From NCBI GenBank assembly GCA_008690995.1, contig VRMN01000003.1, positions 372,001 to 436,000 of the forward strand: a DNA stretch of 64,000 nucleotides, read 5' to 3'. This document shows positions 28,981 through 37,844 of the stretch, in pieces; the first letter of the stretch is position 1; the number at the start of each line of letters is the position of its first letter. This DNA is from Porphyridium purpureum (Eukaryota; Rhodophyta; Bangiophyceae; Porphyridiales; Porphyridiaceae). The position numbers were made by a program, and so were the translations under genes. The notes under the pieces are model-generated. The model saw nothing but the letters and a program-made list of their open reading frames with translations, did no database searches and was not told the DNA's origin.

Positions 28981-29103
28981 ATTTATGCCACGCTCAGCAG
29001 AACCTCCGGTCAGATCCAGATCTTTCGATCAGACCGCCGACGAGAACGCCTACTGCTAGATGAAAGTCATACTGCTGCGTACTCGCACGCGGACCAAATA
29101 CAC

Positions 29104-31509
29104 CTACGAATTTGACGAAATGCCCGGTTGCTCAGCAGCATACTCCATGACGAGATGTCTGCCGAACAAATGCGCCGCGGCAAGCGCCTCCATTGCAGAA
29201 GATGCCTCCTCCTCCGTGAAAAACTCGACGAACGCGAAACCTCGATGAGAGCCATCCATTTTCTTTGGCATCCGAACCCCCTTGACAGGTCCAAACGCAG
29301 AGAAGAGAGCTCGGACGTCTTTTGGTTTTGCTTCAAACGCCAAGTTGCGCACCACAAGTTTGCTGCTTTTCCCGGTGCTTGTACGTTTCTTCCCAGAAGA
29401 CGCATGACCTCCAACCGAGCCCGCACCTGTCTCGCGGCCACGATGGGAGACCTTTAGCTCTAGCGCATGACCGTCTAGGATTGCACCGTTCAGTGCTTGA
29501 ATGGCCGCGTGCGCATCTTTCGCTATCTCAAACTCGATAAATCCGTACCCCATGCTTTGCATGATCTCTGTGCCGTTGTGCGTCACTTTCTTCTTGGCAA
29601 TCTTGACCGACCGCAAAGCCCCGAATTCGGAGAACATGTCCTGCACGCCTTGTTCCGACGTTTCGAAACTAAGATTCTTCACAAAAATCGAAATTCCATC
29701 ACTCGAATCCTCCGCTTTCGTTTGCACACCGTCCGACAAGGCCCGGCGGTTCGCATCCGTACCCTTCTCCAACTTTTCTACGGAAGTCGCTTCAACAGCA
29801 GCAGCACGCTGGACAGGTATAGACTCCGATTCCTTCTCATTTGTTTCCGCACGCATGGGAGCCCACTCCAGGTACAGAATGCTTGTCTTTCGAAAACGGC
29901 GGTACGCCAAGCTCCTGTACGCATTTTTTGCATCTGGTGCATGCTGGAACCTGACCAATCCAATCAGTCCGGACGCCAGCAACTGCCATAAGCTGATCGT
30001 ACCATACTTCTCAAACAATGTCCGCAACTCCTGCTCTGAAGTGTCAGCCGGCAGATTCTTCACGAGCATGCACTTCTTGTCAAAGCTATGCCCCCCGCCT
30101 CGCTGCGATGAAAACATGGCTGACGTGTCTACCCCTAAGCTATGCAGAGATCTCTTCGCCTCGTTCTGGAGCTGGGCTTCCGCAGCTGCAAGACGCACCG
30201 CAGCGCTACCGCTTTCTCCAGTTTCCACGCCCAGAAGCTCGCCCTTTGACACTCCCAAGCGGGAAGAAATCACTTCGGCAACGGCGTCTGCATTCATAAA
30301 CAGCGAGCCCCAAGATACAGAGTCTGTGCCTTTTCCGGCGGACTCCTTTTTCTCTTGCAGGCGCCCCTCCTTGAACGTCTTAGAAACGCCTTCCGGGTTC
30401 CAGGTGCCGCCGTTTGCGTGGTTCGTCTTCGCCGGGAGAACTTGCAACAAACGACCCTGAAAAATTCGTCCGTCCAGGTCCAAGCATGCTTTGCGCGCGT
30501 GGTCCGGAAGTGCAAACGTTACGTATGCATATCCACGCGGCGCCTTGGTTGCACGATCAACAACCATATGAACATTGACCACCGGCCCGTGACCACGAAA
30601 CCATTCCGCCACCTCTTCTTCAGTGGACCCAAATGGCAAATTTCGAACAAACAGTCGCCCATCTTCAAAATCCTCCTCTTGTGCGTCCTCCTGCTCTTCT
30701 TCTTCTTCTTCTTCTTCTTCACCGTTCTGAGAATGATGTTTCTCCAGAATCTGAGCTTCAGCTTCTTTCTCATCCCCGTCCTCATCGCTCAACAAGTCGC
30801 CCTCGATTTTCTTGGACTGCAGAAACTCCAAGTCTGAGGTAAAGCGTGCGTGATGTTTGTCTTCGGGATGAGAGTCGCTGTCGCTTCCGCCAGATGGGAC
30901 TCCAGTTTTGCGGTTTCCACCATCGTACAGCTCTGGATCACTTACATCGACCTTGGTCCTCTTCTCGGGCTTTGACCGTGCCGCGGCATCCACCGCCTCG
31001 GCCACAGGCAAGGCATCATCCTCCCATACCGCGCGTTTTCGCGCTGTTCTCATCACATCCATGAATTCACCCAGTCTCGCCGTACTGTTCGCGTGTTCCG
31101 GAGCCGAAAGCGGGCTGTCCGGCTGCTCAGCTGCTGCAGACTTCCGCTTGTCAACTTTCGAAGCCGGCGCGCGCTGAGCAGCAGAAGCGTTTTGATGGGC
31201 GCGCCTGCGCGCTGAACCGTCGTTCTTCTCGCGTTCAGCGAGTCGCGCCCTGTCGTCACTCGCCACTCCGAAAGCAGGTTCAACAACAATGCGCGACGTG
31301 TCCAGAAACGTGTTATGAAACCGCTTGAGCGCCTTGAGCGCGTCGTGCTCATTCTTGAACCCGACAAACCCAAACTGCCGCGAGCGGCCTTCCTTGTTGT
31401 GGATGACCTTGGCGTCTGTCACAGGTCCGACCTGCCCAAACACCTCTCGCAATCGCTTTTCGTCGGCATGCTTGGGCAGGCCTTTCACCACTATCCGGCT
31501 TGTTGCCAT
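29104..31509 (-). CDS. MRD1: MRD1/RBM19 multi-RRM rRNA-processing factor
   Basis: The 801-aa protein has five RRMs at about residues 4-80, 281-360, 470-545, 598-683 and 709-790. RNP motifs are visible, for example RQFGFVGF in RRM1, LFVRNLP and GYAYVTF in RRM2, IFVKNLS and GYGFIEF in RRM4, and LVVRNLAF and GFAFVEF in RRM5. Five RRMs in this spacing fit MRD1, which binds pre-rRNA and U3 in the nucleolus for 18S maturation; animal RBM19 has six. RRM3 is degenerate, as in yeast. A Glu run encoded by a CTT microsatellite (about 30694-30720) lies before RRM2. Confidence 0.92.
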   Translation of the reverse strand: MATSRIVVKGLPKHADEKRLREVFGQVGPVTDAKVIHNKEGRSRQFGFVGFKNEHDALKALKRFHNTFLDTSRIVVEPAFGVASDDRARLAEREKNDGSARRRAHQNASAAQRAPASKVDKRKSAAAEQPDSPLSAPEHANSTARLGEFMDVMRTARKRAVWEDDALPVAEAVDAAARSKPEKRTKVDVSDPELYDGGNRKTGVPSGGSDSDSHPEDKHHARFTSDLEFLQSKKIEGDLLSDEDGDEKEAEAQILEKHHSQNGEEEEEEEEEQEDAQEEDFEDGRLFVRNLPFGSTEEEVAEWFRGHGPVVNVHMVVDRATKAPRGYAYVTFALPDHARKACLDLDGRIFQGRLLQVLPAKTNHANGGTWNPEGVSKTFKEGRLQEKKESAGKGTDSVSWGSLFMNADAVAEVISSRLGVSKGELLGVETGESGSAAVRLAAAEAQLQNEAKRSLHSLGVDTSAMFSSQRGGGHSFDKKCMLVKNLPADTSEQELRTLFEKYGTISLWQLLASGLIGLVRFQHAPDAKNAYRSLAYRRFRKTSILYLEWAPMRAETNEKESESIPVQRAAAVEATSVEKLEKGTDANRRALSDGVQTKAEDSSDGISIFVKNLSFETSEQGVQDMFSEFGALRSVKIAKKKVTHNGTEIMQSMGYGFIEFEIAKDAHAAIQALNGAILDGHALELKVSHRGRETGAGSVGGHASSGKKRTSTGKSSKLVVRNLAFEAKPKDVRALFSAFGPVKGVRMPKKMDGSHRGFAFVEFFTEEEASSAMEALAAAHLFGRHLVMEYAAEQPGISSNS
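30694..30720 (+). repeat. CTT microsatellite inside MRD1
   Basis: About nine CTT/TTC units encode a run of Glu on the coding strand, within an acidic linker that tolerates length change. Confidence 0.8.
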
Positions 31510-31602
31510 GGAGCCCAGTGCGCGACAGCCACGCCAGTCTCCTTGCCTCGAAGTCAGCGCCTTCAGTCCCGCGTCGCCCGCCCGACGAATCCTTGCACAG
31601 TA

Positions 31603-31655
31603 ACTGTACCGTAAAGTACATCTCCATAGTACAGTTCACCTGATTAGGTACACTT
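31603..31655. promoter_or_regulatory. TGTAC-element cluster between divergent MRD1 and ABC1K genes
   Basis: ACTGTAC (31603-31609), AGTACA (31615-31620), GTACAGT (31629-31635) and GGTACACT (31647-31654) fall within ~50 bases. MRD1 starts 94 bases to the left and ABC1K 106 bases to the right. No TATA box is seen. This is the densest cluster of the element in the window. Confidence 0.55.
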
Positions 31656-31760
31656 GCGGATGCTTACACTTGCCGAAGCGTTCGTGGTCGACGTGCATGG
31701 TTGGGAGTCTGGAGGGAGGCGGTCAGATGTCGATGTCTGACGGCGGCGACGCGCCTTCGA

Positions 31761-33449
31761 ATGGTGAGGAGGCGTGCGTGGACTGCGGTCGTCGCTGGAG
31801 GAGCGGCGCTGCTCGTTCCTAGAGGACAGGATGACAGCGATAACCCCAGCGTCCGTGCGCAGGAGCGAATGGCCGTGCTGCCGCGTTGGTTTGGCGATGA
31901 GCGACTTGCGGCAGTGCGCGCCGCGCGCGCGGTGTCGTGTGTGTTGAGCATTGTGGTGGAAAACGCGGTGATGCGAAACAGTGAGAATCGCGCAGCCATG
32001 TTCCAGAGACAAGGCCAGCGTACGTATCGTGTGCTGGAAAAGAATGGCGGAGTGTACACCAAGACAGGGCAAATGCTCTCTCAGATGGACCACTTGCTGC
32101 CTGTCGAGTACTGCCGAGAGCTCCGCCCGCTCTTTAACGAGTGCAAATCCAGAGATTGGCACGATGTAAAGAGGCTGCTGGAATCTGAGCTGCTCACGGA
32201 CGAAGCGCCGTTTTGCTCTCTAAACGATATCTTTGAGACGGTAGAAACGCAGCCCGTGGCTTCAGCTTCCCTTGCAAGCGTGTATCGTGCAAAACTCACA
32301 GCAAGTGTGCTCGCCAGAACGTGCACCGACGCGCATGAAGCGGTAGGAACGTCGTTATATGTGGCGATCAAGGTGCAGCATCCAGAGTTGGCGTTTCATG
32401 CACCAATGGACATTTTGGTCGTCAAGTACTTGCTCAGAATCGGCGGCCAGCTGTTTGAAACAGTGTCTAAGCTGTCCTGGCTCGCCGAGGAGCTGGAGCA
32501 GAATTTACCCAAAGAGCTTGACTTCAGCGTGGAGGCTCAAAACCTACAACGCTGTGCGCAAAATATCGCGTCTAGCCACAGTGCCATTGTACGACGAAAC
32601 ACTATGACGCCGCAAGCGTTTCCTGAACTTTCAAGCAAGCGAGTGTTGACCATGAGCTTCGAGAGCGGCGTGCTCATGAGCGACCGTGCAGCAATCGAGA
32701 AGCTTGGCCTGGCACCAGCGGATGTATCTCGCGTGCTTGCCGAATTTTTCAGTGATCAGATATTTGAGCGCGGCTTCGTCCACTGCGACCCGCACAGTGC
32801 GAATGTGCTGGTTCGAGTGCGTGATGAGACCAAGCATTCAAAAGAACCCATGCTGGTGATTTTAGACCACGGCCTTTACAGGCAGCTGTCCGACGAGATG
32901 CGTCTCGACTACGCGCGTCTTTGGCGGGCTATATTAATGCGTGATGAAGTTGAGATATACAGGTTGATGCGAAAGTTCCACATTGAGGACGAAGAGTCTG
33001 CACAACTCTTCTTTTCAATGCTGACTTTTCGCAGCTGGAGCGAGGTAGAGCAGCACAAACGGGTGGGGTTTCCGGCTGGTTTGATGAGCGCAGACAGGCA
33101 ACAAACGGACAGCGAACGTGTGAAACAGTTTGCGGCCCAGAATGCAGACCGCATCAACGACCTGCTTGGTCGCGTCCCACGCGATGTGCTGTTCCTATTG
33201 AAGATGCATGACTGCCTACGGGCAGTTGATCGACAACTCGGGGCGCCCTACTGTAGTCTCTTGACGGCGGCACGATTCAGCCTCGGCGCGCTGGCCCGCA
33301 ACGAGGCAGAGATGGACACGTCCCCGGCATTGTCGTGGAGTTTTCTAGATGCGCGGGCATGGAGTGCGCACGTTTTCACACGCGTACGCTATGCCACGTA
33401 CGAGTGCGTTCTGGCGTTAATCCAACTGATCACGCGTGTCATCGGCTGA
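31761..33449 (+). CDS. ABC1K/ADCK-family atypical kinase (ADCK1/5, Mcp2-like)
   Basis: The 562-aa protein starts at MVRRRAWTAVVAGG, which reads as a mitochondrial presequence with a short hydrophobic stretch. UbiB-family motifs are present: the KxGQ motif in VYTKTGQMLSQ, the A-rich loop replaced by VASASLASVYRA, VAIKVQHP with the nucleotide-binding Lys, ELDFSVEAQN, FVHCDPHSANVLV and LVILDHGLYRQL in place of DFG. The DHGLY form points to the ADCK1/ADCK5/Mcp2 branch rather than the CoQ8 branch. These proteins act at the inner mitochondrial membrane in lipid homeostasis. A plastid member is the alternative. Confidence 0.88.
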   Translation: MVRRRAWTAVVAGGAALLVPRGQDDSDNPSVRAQERMAVLPRWFGDERLAAVRAARAVSCVLSIVVENAVMRNSENRAAMFQRQGQRTYRVLEKNGGVYTKTGQMLSQMDHLLPVEYCRELRPLFNECKSRDWHDVKRLLESELLTDEAPFCSLNDIFETVETQPVASASLASVYRAKLTASVLARTCTDAHEAVGTSLYVAIKVQHPELAFHAPMDILVVKYLLRIGGQLFETVSKLSWLAEELEQNLPKELDFSVEAQNLQRCAQNIASSHSAIVRRNTMTPQAFPELSSKRVLTMSFESGVLMSDRAAIEKLGLAPADVSRVLAEFFSDQIFERGFVHCDPHSANVLVRVRDETKHSKEPMLVILDHGLYRQLSDEMRLDYARLWRAILMRDEVEIYRLMRKFHIEDEESAQLFFSMLTFRSWSEVEQHKRVGFPAGLMSADRQQTDSERVKQFAAQNADRINDLLGRVPRDVLFLLKMHDCLRAVDRQLGAPYCSLLTAARFSLGALARNEAEMDTSPALSWSFLDARAWSAHVFTRVRYATYECVLALIQLITRVIG

Positions 33450-33567
33450 GGGGATGCGCGTAGGCTCACAGAAAAGTTGCGACCGACGGAACCTGCTCGT
33501 CGCATTTGAGGTACTCCATTTCTTGCGCAGCAGCAACGCTCCATCCAGAGCGCCTACTCCATCGTTC

Positions 33568-33720
33568 CTAAACATCCCTTACCTTGAGAACCTGAAAAAT
33601 CTCAACAGACTTCACGGGCTCAAAGACACGGCGGGAATCTACGCCTCTGGCCGTCTCCTGCGCTCCAGCTTCTGCAATTCTCACTGCTTCGGGTAGCGAG
33701 CGTTTACCTGGCGGCAGCAT
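33568..33720 (-). CDS. candidate first exon of a small spliced gene (uncertain)
   Basis: An ATG at 33720 opens a frame of about 46 codons (MLPPGKRSLPEAVRIAEAG...) that reaches AAG|GTAAGG near 33580, a near-ideal splice donor; without splicing the frame stops at 33568. An ACTGTAC element at 33818-33824 lies ~100 bases upstream, the same spacing as for accepted genes. Candidate acceptors near 33520 and 33500 would add a short second exon before the convergent ABC1K stop. I do not recognise the product. Confidence 0.3.
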   Translation of the reverse strand: MLPPGKRSLPEAVRIAEAGAQETARGVDSRRVFEPVKSVEIFQVLKVRDV

Positions 33721-34436
33721 GGTGTCGTCCACGCCACTGCCATTCTCGCGCACCCACCCACACCGCCGCTATTTTGATCTGGTGCTCGCCGCACCCACGC
33801 GCAGCATCACCGTCCCCACTGTACACACGCTCGACCGTCACTGCCGCATTCCAAAGCTATCCTTCCACGAAACCCAACGCCGACCGCACATTTCGTCAGT
33901 GCGTTGTCATCACGCCCCGTTTGGCCTGCCAGCTACCACGTGTAATCCGGTGAGCGCACAGGGGGGGAGGGGTGGGAGTGACCCACAAACCACGCGCGCA
34001 CCACAAGAGGATGGATATGCGTTCATTCGCCGATTCATAGAGAAACGGGCCTGTTTCCCTAGATACAAGTATTCCAGCGTCACGGCGCGCGGCGCGGGTG
34101 TCCGGATCGCTAGCTAAACGCACGCATCCGGCAAGCGAGATTCGGCTTTGTGCGCGCCGAAGCGGACAGCGTGTCTGTTGGCGTTGTCCTAACTCGAAGC
34201 GGGAAGAAATACGCGCCCGTTCGCTCGCGCATAGACATACATGAGCGCGCGTCGCTGCTGCTAAACAGAGATCCGCTCGCTGACGTCTCGCCCTGTTCGA
34301 CTGGCCGTAGCGTTGTTGGAACGTCACGTGCGATTGGCGCTGCGGCACAGGGGGGGAATCGCTACGGAAAGCGAGACAGCGGCGTATTGCGGGAGCAGGG
34401 GACACGAGGAGTGGCGAGGCGGAAGGACAAGCCGGG
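33721..34436. other. intergenic upstream of CCT gene
   Basis: Open frames on both strands reach ~130-170 codons but look like shadow frames rich in R, P and H. ACTGTAC at 33818 is the only motif I can name. It is ~610 bases from the CCT start, so it more likely serves the candidate small gene on the minus strand. Confidence 0.35.
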
Positions 34437-35096
34437 ATGGACTTCTTGGACGAGTTTTATCCTGTCGAGCACGGTCTGGAAGTGCTGGCGGCGGCGCGCG
34501 CGGATGGCGCAAGCCACCCGCTCGCGGAGAGCCAGCCGCCCGCGGTTGGCCCGGTGTTGGATCTGATGAGCGACGCCGGACTGGACGCCGTCCTGGAGCA
34601 ATTTGATGACGCGGATGATGCTCTCTTCGTGCTGGACCATCAGCACGGCGACAGAGCACACCTTTGCCAGTTCATGCCCTCGTCGCCCAGCGTATCGGCC
34701 AACTCGTCATCAAGTGCCGCGCGCCGCGAGCATTCCGTAGCATGGCCACTACCTCAAGACGTCCAAAGGGCTATGATGAAACTGGAACACGTGCCATTGG
34801 TCAAGGAAGAAGCTGCGTTCGTGTCCGCCCAGTCAACTCCGGTTGGTTTATCAAACGGGGCTGAATGTGATTCGACGACAGACATGGGCACTCTGCCCTT
34901 GTGGAGCCGCGAGGACGCTCTGAAGCGGTACCGTGCTAAACGCGAGCGCAGAAGTTTCAAGAAAGTCGTTCGCTACGACTGCCGTAAAAAGATTGCCGCC
35001 TCGAGGCCACGCATCGGTGGCAGGTTTGCGCGCCGCGGTGAAATAGACAGGATCGGCTCGTCTATTTCTCTCGTCACAATGACCACAGAACAGTAG
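34437..35096 (+). CDS. CCT-domain protein (CMF/TOC1-like regulator)
   Basis: The 219-aa protein has a C-terminal CCT domain at about residues 160-205: REDALKRYRAKRERRSFKKV, then RYDCRKKIAASRPR and GGRFARRGEID. This matches the CONSTANS/CO-like/TOC1 consensus, including the RYR.KR..R.F.K core and RPR..GRF end. No B-box, receiver or GATA finger is found. The N-terminal 150 residues are acidic with Leu/Asp-rich stretches (DAVLEQFDDADDALFVLD), possibly an activation region. CCT proteins act in the nucleus in light and clock responses through NF-Y or direct DNA binding. Confidence 0.85.
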   Translation: MDFLDEFYPVEHGLEVLAAARADGASHPLAESQPPAVGPVLDLMSDAGLDAVLEQFDDADDALFVLDHQHGDRAHLCQFMPSSPSVSANSSSSAARREHSVAWPLPQDVQRAMMKLEHVPLVKEEAAFVSAQSTPVGLSNGAECDSTTDMGTLPLWSREDALKRYRAKRERRSFKKVVRYDCRKKIAASRPRIGGRFARRGEIDRIGSSISLVTMTTEQ

Positions 35097-35766
35097 ACCA
35101 ACCGCAGACGTCTTCGAGGCGTATGCGGAAGGGCCCAAGGAGAGTGAGGCTGCAGAGACGAAGAATTGTGGCCTTTTGAAGTCAGCACATGTGCTCGTCT
35201 TGTCTAGCGCGTGCCACTAGACGGCGCGCCTCGACTGTGGGCAAGTAATAATATTTGAATCGAATCTGTAATGTGATTTGGACACGTCGCGATGTGTGTG
35301 CGTGCCTCTAGTACGTGATCGTTTACGGGTATCTCGTACTTGGCGTGTGGCGGCCTCTCTTGATGCTGGATCTGAGTGCTTTGGGTAAGACCACTTGAAT
35401 CCTGGCGCCTTCAGCGGCTTTCACTGTCTTTCATTGCTCACTGACACTTCTGTTAGTGCGGTTGAGAGATGGCCCACCAATGCTCCTCTTCCGCAACGGA
35501 CCTTCGCGAACCAGGGGAAGAGGTGCAAGTCAGGTGAAAGAGCAGATGAGGTCGGCATCAGGTACAGATGGCCATCCCTGCCTGCGCCAAGGCAAGCCCT
35601 GTCGCTTAGAATGTCAGAAGAATCTGTGTAAAATGATATAGTATTGCAAGGCTCGTGGGTTGGGCGAACTGTACGCTCGATGAATGCGTGGAGTGGAAGG
35701 TTTTGTCAGAACCGTGGCCCCCTTGCGGAGCGTCTCAGAATCTGCTGGTGACCCCTTCATCCCGGC
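35097..35766. other. intergenic between convergent CCT and transporter genes
   Basis: Short frames only. An ACTGTAC at 35668-35674 is not upstream of any recognised gene. Nothing else is supported. Confidence 0.4.
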
Positions 35767-36924
35767 TCATTCCGACTTTGTCATAGACTTTGCCGCACTC
35801 TTTTTGCGTGAGTGCTTGACAACGTGCTCCAGCCCCAAGCCACAAAACACAAGCGTCATTGCTATCCATTGCTGGAGCGACACGTTGTGTTTGTAGACCA
35901 CGATCGAAAGCAGAACGGTAAACATTTTGCGCGTCGTGGTAATCGTGGTGCATGCGAGTGCGCTCACGTTTCGCACGGTGTAGAAAATGAAGTTCTGGCC
36001 CAGTGCGGACACCAGCGAGAAAACCAAAATGTCATGGAGCACACGCGGATGGTCCCAGATGAACCGTGTGCTCTGCGAAATTTCACCGGAGAATACAACC
36101 ACGAACAAACATATGGCGCTGGCCCATAAATTCTGGTGGAACATGAGCTGGTGCGTGCTCGGCGAATACTTGGCCACCAGAATTTCTTGAAAGGGACCCA
36201 CGACGCCGTCCATAAAGAGCGACAAGAGCAGGAGAAGCAAGCCCACGGCGGACGTGTGTCCCTTGTCGCTCGCGCCACGCTGTGGGTTGTACGAGAACAT
36301 ACCTACGCCCACCGTGATCATGACCACAATTAAATATTCCATGGGCGTGTATTTCTTTTTCCGAATCACAATGCCCATAAGCATGACCGGGATCATTTTA
36401 CAGCTCTTACCGAGCGCTTGCATGGGGTAGGTCATGTGGTGCAGTGCCTCATAACTGAATGTCATGGCCAACAGGTACGTGAGCGCGGCGAGAAGGTATT
36501 GGTGCCACGGGACCGGCAAAGACGGCTTTTCCTTTTCCGAATCGATCGCAGCCTTCTCGTCCCCAGCGGCGGCAGATCTGAACTTTTTCATCACCAACAC
36601 CGCGCCAGCCGCCGCGGCATTCACCCCACACTGAATCGCCAGCAGACTCAGCGTGAACTTCCAGTGCGCGTCGTCCGGTGCGTACGCACGCTTGTATAGT
36701 TTCTCATGCAGCGTCCCGTAGTACAAGTAGCATGTATAGATTCCCAGTGCACACATCAATACCTGCAGCTCAGCCCGGTTCAAAGTCAAGTACGAGGCTG
36801 AAGCTCGGGAGGCCTGTTTCTGCTGCACGTCTTCAGTGCCCGCTTTCTTCAAGGATGCGCGCTGCTGCAACGCGGTGTTGCCATCATCTTTCTCGCGGTC
36901 GTCCCGACTCTTTACGTCAGACAT
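35767..36924 (-). CDS. UAA/SLC35B-type nucleotide-sugar transporter
   Basis: The 385-aa protein has about ten membrane helices. Family features are the first helix LMCALGIYTCYLYYGTLHEKLY, LAMTFSYEALHHMTYPMQALGKSCKMIPVM, and VSALGQNFIFYTVRNVSALACTTITTTRKMFTVLLS near the C-terminus. These fit the SLC35B1/UTR1 branch carrying UDP-Glc/UDP-Gal, or ATP/ADP in the SLC35B1 case, across ER or Golgi membranes. The Lys-rich tail (HSRKKSAAKSMTKSE) is suggestive of ER retrieval but is not a canonical KKxx end. It would supply donors to enzymes such as GT61 and GT90. Confidence 0.9.
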   Translation of the reverse strand: MSDVKSRDDREKDDGNTALQQRASLKKAGTEDVQQKQASRASASYLTLNRAELQVLMCALGIYTCYLYYGTLHEKLYKRAYAPDDAHWKFTLSLLAIQCGVNAAAAGAVLVMKKFRSAAAGDEKAAIDSEKEKPSLPVPWHQYLLAALTYLLAMTFSYEALHHMTYPMQALGKSCKMIPVMLMGIVIRKKKYTPMEYLIVVMITVGVGMFSYNPQRGASDKGHTSAVGLLLLLLSLFMDGVVGPFQEILVAKYSPSTHQLMFHQNLWASAICLFVVVFSGEISQSTRFIWDHPRVLHDILVFSLVSALGQNFIFYTVRNVSALACTTITTTRKMFTVLLSIVVYKHNVSLQQWIAMTLVFCGLGLEHVVKHSRKKSAAKSMTKSE

Positions 36925-37134
36925 ATTCGAAACGAGTGTTCAAGTCCTTTTCCTCTTCCTTCTTTACCGTCGGGAATGTTGTGAGTGGTTGGGAAAAACA
37001 CGAACATGAGAGCAAATGGCATGTAAAACGGGCGGAACATTTCACAGCCCGTCACGATGAGTTCCACGATCTGCAGAAGATGGGCGAGGAGGGCGTGGTG
37101 CGGATTCGAAGAGATCGGTGGCCCGCGGCGGGGA

Positions 37135-37617
37135 ATGGCGGCCAAGCATGTACCGCCCGAAAATGACCGCGCGAACCTTGCAGCGGGTGTGAAAAAAAAG
37201 TGGGCAGATAAAACCCTCCGGGAGCTTTGCAGGTGTCCGCTGGCGGCGCTGAGCGGCGTTCCTCAGAGTGTCGAAAATTATTTCAGAGACCAACAAGTGA
37301 GAACGGTCGAGGAGCTCGCTGCGTGGAAGTATGCTGAAATCGCGTCTGGCTTGGTTCTGTTGAGCAAGTTTGAGAAACCCAGGCACATAGGAACAATCTA
37401 CACAGGCTTCAACTTTTACAAGGCGCTTGATAAGGAAGTTCAGAGCCTGCCGCTCGCACAGATTATTGAGAAACCGCCGGACTTCCTCCATGGTATCTCG
37501 GGCGCAGCGGCCATGGATCTTCACCGGATCGGCATAGCCACCCTGAAGGATCTGGCGTACTACAAGCCGTACTTGTGTGCCAAAGGCATTGTGCGCATGG
37601 CGAAATACGAGGAGTGA
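37135..37617 (+). CDS. small protein with tandem helix-hairpin-helix-like repeats
   Basis: The 160-aa protein starts at MAAKHVPPEND; the ATG at 37057 would add 26 residues. It has two similar units: LCRCPLAALSGVPQSVENYF..QQVRTVEELAAW and IIEKPPDFLHGISGAAAMDLHRIGIATLKDLAYY. Both show the pattern of a hydrophobic helix, a G[VI]S/P turn, a second helix and a (V/A)TxxxLA end, as in helix-hairpin-helix or DUF4332-like domains. Such folds bind DNA or proteins. A short form of this pattern is common in algal proteins of unknown role. The transporter gene diverges ~210 bases upstream. Confidence 0.62.
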   Translation: MAAKHVPPENDRANLAAGVKKKWADKTLRELCRCPLAALSGVPQSVENYFRDQQVRTVEELAAWKYAEIASGLVLLSKFEKPRHIGTIYTGFNFYKALDKEVQSLPLAQIIEKPPDFLHGISGAAAMDLHRIGIATLKDLAYYKPYLCAKGIVRMAKYEE

Positions 37618-37844
37618 GACGTGCCCACGGGTGTGTAAAAGTCGCGACCACGAATGCCTGGTCGTTGTAGGAAGATTCGTAGCCTCTGCGTGGACGCCAT
37701 GCCCAGACTACGTGTCACAACCTCGATTAGCTTTAATGTGCACCTGACCTTGATGCTTCAATGGCTCACTAGAGCGTCTTCGTCCTTTCTAACTCTGCGA
37801 CTCATAAAGCCAGCAAATCATCAGTGCCGATCATGACTTCGAGA

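Noticed and set aside
29501-30460. 319-codon open frame antisense to MRD1
   Set aside because: It lies wholly opposite the well-supported RRM coding sequence; Ser/Phe-rich composition fits a shadow frame.
31701-31760. Longer N-terminus for the ABC1K protein
   Set aside because: It would need a TTG start; the first ATG in frame is at 31761 and gives a plausible presequence.
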